DNA of 64,000 nucleotides from Eublepharis macularius (taxonomy: Eukaryota; Chordata; Lepidosauria; Squamata; Eublepharidae). Shown here piece by piece: positions 60,501 to 64,000 of the stretch. The stretch is taken from assembly GCF_028583425.1 (NCBI RefSeq), contig NC_072793.1:65291028-65355027 (forward strand). Direction: 5' to 3'. The translations under genes and the position numbers were made by a program. Each line of letters starts with the position of its first letter. Positions within the stretch are counted from its first letter, which is position 1. The notes under the pieces are model-generated. The model was not told where the DNA came from. It did no database searches and saw nothing but the letters and a program-made list of their open reading frames with translations.

Positions 60501-61374
60501 AATGTGGTGTAACAGTTAAGAGTGCTGAACTACAACTGGGGAGATCAAGGTTCAACTCTCTAATCACTATGAACACTGGGTGAACCTTGGCCTGTGTCTC
60601 TTTCAGCCAAACCTACCTCATACTGTGATAAAATAAACAACCATATAAATAATCCTGAGCTCCTTGAAGGAGGAGATAAAAATGAAATAAATAAAACCTC
60701 ACCAGCCTGTTCCCATAAACCCATAAGACCTTTAATCACTAGGGTTTACCCACCATCTTCAAAGTTAAAAAAAAAAATTATCCAGAATCCAACAATACAG
60801 AGGACATAGCTCCTTGTGACCAGAAAAGCAAAGAGTGCATGTCCCCAAAAGCCCGAGTTCAATTCTATTATCCAGTCTCCACCAGATTCTTTCTTCAAGG
60901 ACCCTGTATCCTACTGGACAGGGAAGAGAACACCATTGGAGCCACTAAGAGACAATAAGTGGGGAGAACTACATTTCCAACAATTGTACAAATTTCATAT
61001 TATTGAAATGTGTTTGCTCTACCTTAAAGAGCAGAACTATGTAGTTAAATTTTTGGGTCTGAGTCGCTAGATTTATAATATTTACTCTCAGTACCATTTG
61101 TAATATGCCCCTTGCTTCAAAATGAATACAAAACTGGAACCTGTGAAAAAACACATTCAAATTACACATCAATATTGAAGGGGAAATTGATATAACTGAG
61201 ATTTAGTTCTTACTTGTTTTTTTCCCTTCATCCATTCCTTTTTTGTGAGGAGGCTCCTGAATAATTTTGTCCACATCTGCTCTTCCTATTAGGTCATCTG
61301 GTCGGTCCCACATAGACAGACGAGTGGTAGGGTTATAAAAGAAAACTCGCTCATCACCAGTCCATACCACACAC
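30370..61374 (-). CDS. TCERG1: TCERG1 (CA150), transcription elongation regulator 1, 3' part of gene
   Basis: Twelve coding exons run from 61374 down to 30370. Joined lengths give 545 residues plus the stop with every splice phase agreeing. TCERG1 is a nuclear protein that links RNA polymerase II elongation and splicing: its WW domains bind proline-rich splicing factors and its FF domains bind the phosphorylated polymerase tail. Seen: most of WW3 ([21 protein letters not shown]), a basic KAKKRKK nuclear-localisation patch, then six FF domains at about residues 104-160, 170-231, 236-292, 340-402, 404-460 and 463-530 of this part. The chain is nearly identical to human TCERG1 as I remember it. 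It matches the shorter human isoform, lacking the 21-residue insert after the WW3 exon. WW1, WW2, the Gln-Ala repeat and the promoter lie beyond the right edge. Confidence 0.97.
30735..31585 (+). mobile_element. L2-type LINE 3' part, antisense to TCERG1
   Basis: The plus-strand frame gives a decayed L2 ORF2 end: [30 protein letters not shown], then [18 protein letters not shown]. The 3' UTR-like end (gatgagggcagataggtgga, then aaataaaactg) is at about 31530-31570. It is 5'-truncated and broken. Confidence 0.75.
31681..31936 (+). repeat. tRNA-derived SINE, full length
   Basis: Head tttggtgtagtagttaagac, B-box-like gggtttgattcccc, gggtgaccttgggctagtca, gtaaaccgctctgagtgggc, cctgaagggcggtatataaa, and a GTT/ATT tail. 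It is the best plus-strand copy here. Confidence 0.92.
31956..32188. mobile_element. hAT-type MITE
   Basis: CAGGGGTCCCCAACCTTTT at the left and GTTGGAGACCCCTG at the right are inverted repeats. Flanks ttgtattg and ctgtactg fit an 8-bp duplication with two mismatches. It shares inner wording with the inverted copy at 5865-6214. Confidence 0.82.
33096..33196 (-). CDS. TCERG1: TCERG1 exon: end of FF5, start of FF6
   Basis: Acceptor ttcatacag, donor gtatgt. Reads [20 protein letters not shown], then [13 protein letters not shown] and a split Arg. 101 bases. Confidence 0.96.
33364..33447 (-). CDS. TCERG1: TCERG1 exon: FF5 core
   Basis: 28 in-frame codons, [20 protein letters not shown] to SSSDR, donor gtaaga. 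The acceptor tract is a short T-run ending aaaag. Confidence 0.96.
34301..35196. mobile_element. hAT-type element with GC-rich core
   Basis: TAGGGGTGTCTGGTTCAG at the left and CTGCACACCCCTA at the right are inverted repeats. Flanks gctgccac and gctaccac fit an 8-bp duplication with one mismatch. Subterminal arms carry the CCGAATC/GATTCGG motif. The core (about 34540-34960) is a CpG-rich block of gccgcc/gagcgac-like words. It throws up frames of 60-187 codons on both strands, none with a domain. No transposase. Confidence 0.85.
35272..36905 (-). mobile_element. CR1 LINE, 5'-truncated
   Basis: On minus, reverse-transcriptase wording [20 protein letters not shown], then [20 protein letters not shown] (36560-36710). 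Downstream comes the usual CR1 ORF2 C-terminal part ([27 protein letters not shown] at 35890-36060; then a Lys/Arg-rich fibre-like stretch). The 3' end is at about 35272 (tatgttctgaagac side). Several frame breaks. Confidence 0.82.
37857..38036 (-). CDS. TCERG1: TCERG1 exon: most of FF4, start of FF5
   Basis: 60 in-frame codons, [20 protein letters not shown] to [11 protein letters not shown]. Donor gtaagg, acceptor gtattag. Human has DETSA at the end; here it is DETSS. Confidence 0.97.
38037..40335 (-). other. TCERG1 intron, few features
   Basis: Apart from the hairpin at 38121-38162 and a 17-base tandem (accttccaactctccc) near 40207-40240, I see no gene or named repeat. Confidence 0.6.
38121..38162. 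repeat. Perfect 19-bp inverted repeat with 4-base loop
   Basis: Arm atcttacttctgtatgttt (38121-38139), loop gcaa, and its exact reverse complement (38144-38162). No mobile-element ends surround it. Confidence 0.97.
40336..40518 (-). CDS. TCERG1: TCERG1 exon: charged linker and start of FF4
   Basis: 61 in-frame codons, [20 protein letters not shown] through the Arg/Glu-rich helix to [12 protein letters not shown]. Donor gtaagg, acceptor tttgtttcag. Confidence 0.97.
41300..41580 (-). mobile_element. CR1-type LINE 3' end fragment
   Basis: The wording gaacagccatgttagatcag and agcatcctgtttt repeats the 3' end of the 35272 CR1 (gagccatgctggatcaag, agcattctgtt) in the same orientation. Confidence 0.55.
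42133..42157 (+). repeat. (CA)n microsatellite
   Basis: About 12 uninterrupted AC units beside an AT-rich tatata patch. Confidence 0.95.
42470..43790 (-). mobile_element. CR1-type LINE, 5' part, decayed
   Basis: The plus-strand wording (gtcccaacttgaaaatggat, aagtcaaaatacccattata, ctttttgacataaagagcaa, ggaggcttctagcaatta) is the antisense of the endonuclease region of amniote CR1-like LINEs as I recall it. No intact frame is left. It may belong to the same insertion as 41300-41580. Confidence 0.6.
43825..44030 (-). repeat. tRNA-derived SINE, diverged
   Basis: Read on minus: taaagtgtagtggctagagt, ctgggtaacccaggtttgat, tgctgggtgaccttgagcca, then aaaagtgggatgtaaa. It is of the older type. Confidence 0.7.
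44790..44954 (-). CDS. TCERG1: TCERG1 exon: FF3
   Basis: 55 in-frame codons, [20 protein letters not shown] to [12 protein letters not shown]. Donor gtatgt, acceptor aaaatatag. Confidence 0.97.
44955..49772 (-). other. TCERG1 largest repeat-poor intron
   Basis: 4.8 kb in which I cannot name a single transposon, which is unusual here. It includes a G-rich patch at 45539-45562 and a GC-richer patch at 48280-48420 with TALE-homeodomain motifs. The 103-codon plus frame at 47118-47429 has no domain. The intron may carry conserved non-coding DNA. Confidence 0.55.
48363..48396 (+). promoter_or_regulatory. Cluster of TALE-homeodomain (PBX/MEIS/TGIF) motifs
   Basis: TGATTGACAG at 48363-48372, overlapping the palindrome TGACAGCTGTCA (48367-48378), then a second TGATTGACAG at 48387-48396. 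TGATTGACAG is the known PBX-MEIS site. TGACAGCTGTCA is the known TGIF/MEIS dimer site. Function is inferred from motif content only. Confidence 0.45.
49773..49923 (-). CDS. TCERG1: TCERG1 exon: FF2 second half
   Basis: Split Arg then [20 protein letters not shown] to the Lys-rich [13 protein letters not shown]. Donor gtaaga, acceptor ttgttacag. 151 bases. Confidence 0.97.
49924..51654 (-). other. TCERG1 intron, nothing recognised
   Basis: AT-rich; no named repeat and no frame of interest. Confidence 0.55.
51655..51773 (-). CDS. TCERG1: TCERG1 exon: end of FF1, start of FF2
   Basis: [20 protein letters not shown], then [19 protein letters not shown] and a split Arg. Donor gtaaga, acceptor ttctttag. 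119 bases. Confidence 0.97.
51774..53233 (-). other. TCERG1 intron, nothing recognised
   Basis: It contains a long pyrimidine-rich stretch at about 52370-52455 on plus. No gene or named repeat. Confidence 0.55.
53234..53323 (-). CDS. TCERG1: TCERG1 exon: FF1 core
   Basis: 30 in-frame codons, [20 protein letters not shown] to NPKERKQ. Donor gtactt, acceptor tttaaaag. Confidence 0.97.
53324..54697 (-). other. TCERG1 intron
   Basis: Contains a short SINE/LINE tail at about 54271-54350 (ctccaatggggactcaaact on plus, matching 27300-27320). Otherwise nothing recognised. Confidence 0.55.
54698..54833 (-). CDS. TCERG1: TCERG1 exon: nuclear-signal end, charged helix, FF1 start
   Basis: [20 protein letters not shown], then [20 protein letters not shown] and LLERG. 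Acceptor tatttttgtag. The donor is gtcagg, a poor match to gtragt, though the protein join GGG|GTT (Gly-Val) is exactly right. 136 bases. Confidence 0.96.
54834..56137 (-). other. TCERG1 intron
   Basis: Contains the inverted-repeat element at 55316-55512. The rest is unclassified. Confidence 0.6.
55316..55512. repeat. Inverted-repeat dispersed element
   Basis: A 28-base arm at 55349-55376 is matched exactly in inverse at 55482-55509 (ends gtagaaaagagcaagagtcc / ggactcttgctcttttctac). Between them lies the wording gaggaagtgagctgtgactc, atgaaagctcat, accacaaattttgt, which I know as a high-copy sauropsid repeat. Class not fixed. Fragments occur near 10613 and 13690. Confidence 0.8.
56138..56204 (-). 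CDS. TCERG1: TCERG1 small exon: acidic stretch and nuclear signal
   Basis: 67 bases: a split Ile, then [20 protein letters not shown] and RK. Donor gtaagt, acceptor ctctgttacag. Human has KEEQELMEEINEDEPVKAKK here, so this is one of the more variable parts. Confidence 0.95.
57274..57989. mobile_element. hAT-type MITE, both ends present
   Basis: TAGGGGTGTGCACTTC at the left and GAGTGCACACCCCTA at the right are inverted repeats, between perfect 8-bp duplications ttgggaag (57266-57273 and 57990-57997). Arms carry CCGATTCGGAAA/TTCCGAAT words. The core has two copies of a gagcttaa...ggtagaaggctctc block and the palindrome CTGCCACTTGCAAGTGGCAG at 57674-57693. No transposase. Confidence 0.93.
57807..57827 (+). 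repeat. (GT)n inside the hAT element
   Basis: About nine GT units beside G-runs. Confidence 0.85.
58190..58665 (+). repeat. GC-rich tandem array, three units
   Basis: The block aagtgcttaagctgttgatt, then c-rich ccccctcc and ggcaa recurs at about 58200, 58450 and 58558 (last step about 108 bases), with cactttgcagtggcctggag between. Frames over it are by-products. Confidence 0.6.
59204..59665 (-). mobile_element. DIRS-like tyrosine-recombinase retroelement fossil
   Basis: The minus-strand reading resembles the tyrosine-recombinase region of DIRS-type retrotransposons: a [16 protein letters not shown] patch followed by a [15 protein letters not shown] patch, which I know from vertebrate DIRS elements. 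Only part of that one domain is left, with no reverse transcriptase or end repeats seen nearby. It is broken and looks old. Its right side abuts the truncated hAT end at 59674. Confidence 0.55.
59674..59870 (+). mobile_element. hAT-type element, left end only
   Basis: It starts TAGAGGTGGGCTTGAATC and follows the copy at 18363 (cacattttcc, gtttgtgag, gccagacaggctgg). No right end found. It leads into a GC-rich tandem array, as the 18363 copy does. Confidence 0.65.
59850..60150 (+). repeat. GC-rich tandem repeats
   Basis: The block gtgaagctgacagccccatt, ctcc, gccgc recurs at about 59852, 59948 and 60060. A gagctgaagccggtgc block lies between. Confidence 0.65.
60503..60698 (+). repeat. tRNA-derived SINE, diverged
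   Basis: Head aatgtggtgtaacagttaag, B-box-like aaggttcaactc, then tgggtgaaccttggcc and an A-rich end aaatgaaataaataaa. It is of the older type. Confidence 0.65.
61214..61374 (-). CDS. TCERG1: TCERG1 exon: third WW domain
   Basis: It starts with the last base of a split codon (Trp in human), then [40 protein letters not shown] and the Lys-rich end [13 protein letters not shown] signature: the Phe-Tyr-Asn-Pro core and second Trp (SMW) with DRP after it. Acceptor ttttccatag, donor gtaaga. It is the most 5' exon in the window. Confidence 0.97.
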
Positions 61375-62549
61375 CTATGGAAAAGCCATAAATCTGTTTA
61401 TCTGTATTCTATAAGATTTTGTTCAAAAGCCAAAGTCATGAGCAGACAATTTTATACATACCTTTAGTCATAAGCCACAGGTCTTTTTCTGTTAATCTCC
61501 TACGTTATGTGCACTTAAACTTCATTGAAATAAGTGGTATCATCCAACTCTGTGTTGGACTGATGCCCCTATGTTTTAGGAACAGAAAGCAATCCTTTGA
61601 ATTGTGGCCACTGTCTTTAGGTCCATCACTGCAGGCACATAAACTAAGCAGAACAACTTCATATCATGATTTAGAGAATGATTTTAGTCTACAAATCCAA
61701 TAAAAAATTACCAAGATGAGTCAAAATCATTGTTGATAGAAGTGCAAGGGGAAAAAAAACATCAATTCCAAGGAGGAATGGGAACTAGGAAAAGCTTCCC
61801 TTTGCAGGCATGCTTCTGAACCTAAGAAGACATGGGCTCACTGCAGTATAGATGGTTGCAAGCAAGTGCATATTGCTCAAGATCAAAGTCCTAGTTCTGT
61901 TCCTTTAGATCACCTGATTAATGCCTTTGAGGTCTCCCATCATTATTTCCTTTGCTAGACTAATCTCTCTCTGCCATTATTTCATGCTTTACTCTTAACA
62001 GGTCTGTGGCATTCAGTAATGAGAGCTCAAGCCAATTCATTACATACACCAGTAACAGGAGCTGGAGATAAGAACCTTACTGTAGGCAGCTAACCTCCCC
62101 ACAGTTTCCCAGTGAAATTAGTAGACCTGACCCAAGATAACTCACAACATTTCCACGATCTTAACAGAGGCTTCCTCTGAATTCCTCTACTGGCCTTTCC
62201 AGCCCAAATATTTTGTTATACTTCTACAAAAACCAGTTAAGAGGTCTGAACTAAAACTGCACTTTAGAAAAAGAGGAGCAATTCAAACTCAGGATGTTAG
62301 CGAAATGATTCCCACATCTAGTTCCTCAATTTTTACTACTACTTTTCCTAAGAAATTTGATAGAATGCTCAAAAATAAGTAAGACAGAAAGCTCAGCTAA
62401 AGGCATTAATAAACAGATTAGACAAAGTTCCTGCCTTTATAATAGACTCTTGTCCTAACTAAATGCAATCTTGTGCAAAAACTATACAGAGAGAATTGAG
62501 GCATCAACTTGTATGGTGCAACTTACTGCTCAGTCATGGGAATGAAAAT
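61375..62549 (-). other. TCERG1 intron running off the right edge
   Basis: No upstream TCERG1 exon (the part ending GTPW) was found to 64000, so the next exon lies outside. Here there is only unclassified DNA. Confidence 0.6.
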
Positions 62550-63498
62550 TAGGGGTGTGCAGTTCAGTATTTTGATTAAAAATCCAAATTTTGGCTGATT
62601 CAGTAAAATCCAGGTATTCTGAATCAAAGATCAGGAATCCCAAATTTGTATTGAATTTTCAGGAAAAAATCAGTAAAATGCAGCCATTGTTTTCTATGGG
62701 AAAAACACTTTGGGAGCTATTTGATAGGATAGAGGGGTCATTTTTCAACCAAACTTCACCAAATTTGGAGGGAACCTACTTCTGACTGTCCTCTAAAGAC
62801 CCCCCATGTTTCATAAAGATTGAACTCTGGGGAGTTATTTTATGTGCTCCCCCCAAAGAAGAGCCAAGAGAGGGAAGGGACCACACCACATCAGAGAATC
62901 ACATCCATTCCACCCAAACCAAACTGAAGCTAGGGACACTGTTGCAATTTAGCCCAACAGAATCAGTGTCATTCCCAGTAGCCAAGCACTGGGTTCACAG
63001 GTAGCTGAGAAACACCACAGAACAGTACCCAACTCAAAGCACTTTTTATGTTGGGCTAAGCTGCAACAGTGTCCCTTGCTTCAGTTTGGTTTGAATGGAA
63101 TGGATGTGATTCTCTGATGTGATGCTGGTCCCCTTGCTTCACTTTGGTTCTGAGGGGACTCATTTTGTGCTTCAGTTTGCGTTTGTTGGGCTAAGCTGCA
63201 AGGGGCACCTTTTGGGAGAGAGTATAAAATTGGCCCCCAGGGTATAATTTTCATGAAACTTGGGGAATCTTTAGAGGACAATTAAGAGTAGGTTCCCTCC
63301 AAATCTGTTGGTTTAATTGAAAAATTACTCTCCCCAGCCCACCAACTCCCATAGAAAGCAATGGTCGAATTGTTCAGAAATACCCAAACCGATTTAGATT
63401 ATCAATTCAAAATTTGGGGAATTCCATTTTTTTTCCAGATTTGGTTAAAAAAAAATTCATTTACCTAATTGGGGGTGGGGTGGGGGTGCACACCCCTA
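62550..63498. mobile_element. hAT-type fold-back element, both ends present
   Basis: TAGGGGTGTGCAGTTCAG and GGGGTGCACACCCCTA are inverted ends. Flanks atgaaaat and atgaagat fit an 8-bp duplication with one mismatch. Nearly the whole element folds on itself: 62881-62959 pairs with 63053-63125, and 62760-62818 pairs with 63243-63303. No frame of interest. Confidence 0.88.
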
Positions 63499-63584
63499 AT
63501 GAAGATGCTAAATCCAGCTCAGAATCTAGTTATGCTTTTTGGTACACTAAGCTGATATGCCAGCTGCAGTTTTGCTTTCCAAAG

Positions 63585-63965
63585 CATGACTTTGGCCTCA
63601 GTGATCCATGCTCTGATCTCATCCAGATTAGAATACTGTAATGTGTTTTATGTGGGCCTACTTATGAAAACTGTCTGGAAACTTCAAATAGTTCATTACA
63701 ACTGAGATCACATCACTCTTGTGTTTCCAGGCACAATTCAAAGTGCTACTGCTTACTTTTAAAGCCCAAATCAAATTGGGACTGTGGCCTTCTGTACTGT
63801 TCAATACATCCTGTACTGTACTGTACTGTCCTCCTTTCAAGCCCAGATTGCCAACTAGTCACATGGTGGTACCTTGGCTTTGAAATCCAAAATGCCTACG
63901 CTGTTTGCATCTAGGTGCCATGCTAAAACATTTCAGGATTGAATAGGGGGTGGCTGGTCAACTTC
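63585..63965 (+). mobile_element. L2-type LINE fragment
   Basis: The plus reading gives ISSRLEYCNVFYVG-like wording in broken frames near 63615-63660, then tvWKLQI. A gtact array at 63811-63829 interrupts it. It is decayed. Confidence 0.55.
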
Positions 63966-64000
63966 AAGCTACCCTAAATGAGGCAAATTATTTAGATCCT

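Larger units (their letters stand above)
56205..61213 (-). other. TCERG1 intron rich in mobile elements
   Basis: Five kilobases with a whole hAT element, GC-rich tandem arrays, a DIRS-like fossil, a truncated hAT end and a SINE. By eye I did not find the 21-residue alternative exon of human TCERG1 (RHPTPTMLSIQKWQFSMSA region). Confidence 0.75.

Overview
The window reads as vertebrate nuclear DNA, most likely from a squamate reptile. It is AT-rich and intron-rich. It carries old L2 and CR1 LINEs, an L1 3' end, tRNA-headed SINEs, 5S rRNA-derived SINEs and many hAT-type non-autonomous elements with 8-bp target duplications. A gecko is my best guess from the look of the SINEs; that is inference. 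There are no bacterial features.

Two protein genes can be supported, in a convergent (tail-to-tail) pair. GPR151, an orphan class A GPCR related to galanin receptors, is a complete intronless gene on + at 24091-25320. TCERG1 (CA150), a transcription elongation and splicing regulator, lies on - from 61374 down to its stop at 30370. Twelve coding exons are present, covering most of the third WW domain and all six FF domains (545 residues to the end). The first exons lie beyond the right edge. As I recall it, the human locus on 5q32 has the same neighbours in the same relative orientation.

Layout: 1-23200 is intergenic and repeat-filled, with hAT elements at 5865, 10775 and 15196, L2 pieces at 9360, 12170, 16050 and 20340, an L1 tail at 7565, SINEs, and GC-rich tandem arrays at 18560-19910 and 22290-22760. 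At 23198-23414 sits an inverted copy, about 95% identical by eye, of the GPR151 C-terminal coding region. After GPR151 comes about 5 kb of convergent intergenic DNA and the probable TCERG1 3' UTR. TCERG1 introns hold a CR1 LINE, L2, SINEs, three hAT elements with both ends, a decayed DIRS-like tyrosine-recombinase fossil and GC-rich tandem arrays.

I saw no CRISPR, operon or unknown multi-gene system. The most unusual items are the inverted GPR151 fragment facing its parent, a palindromic module shared by hAT elements with different ends, a long fold-back element at the right edge, a repeat family carrying an RFX X-box-like palindrome, and a tight cluster of TALE-homeodomain motifs in a TCERG1 intron.
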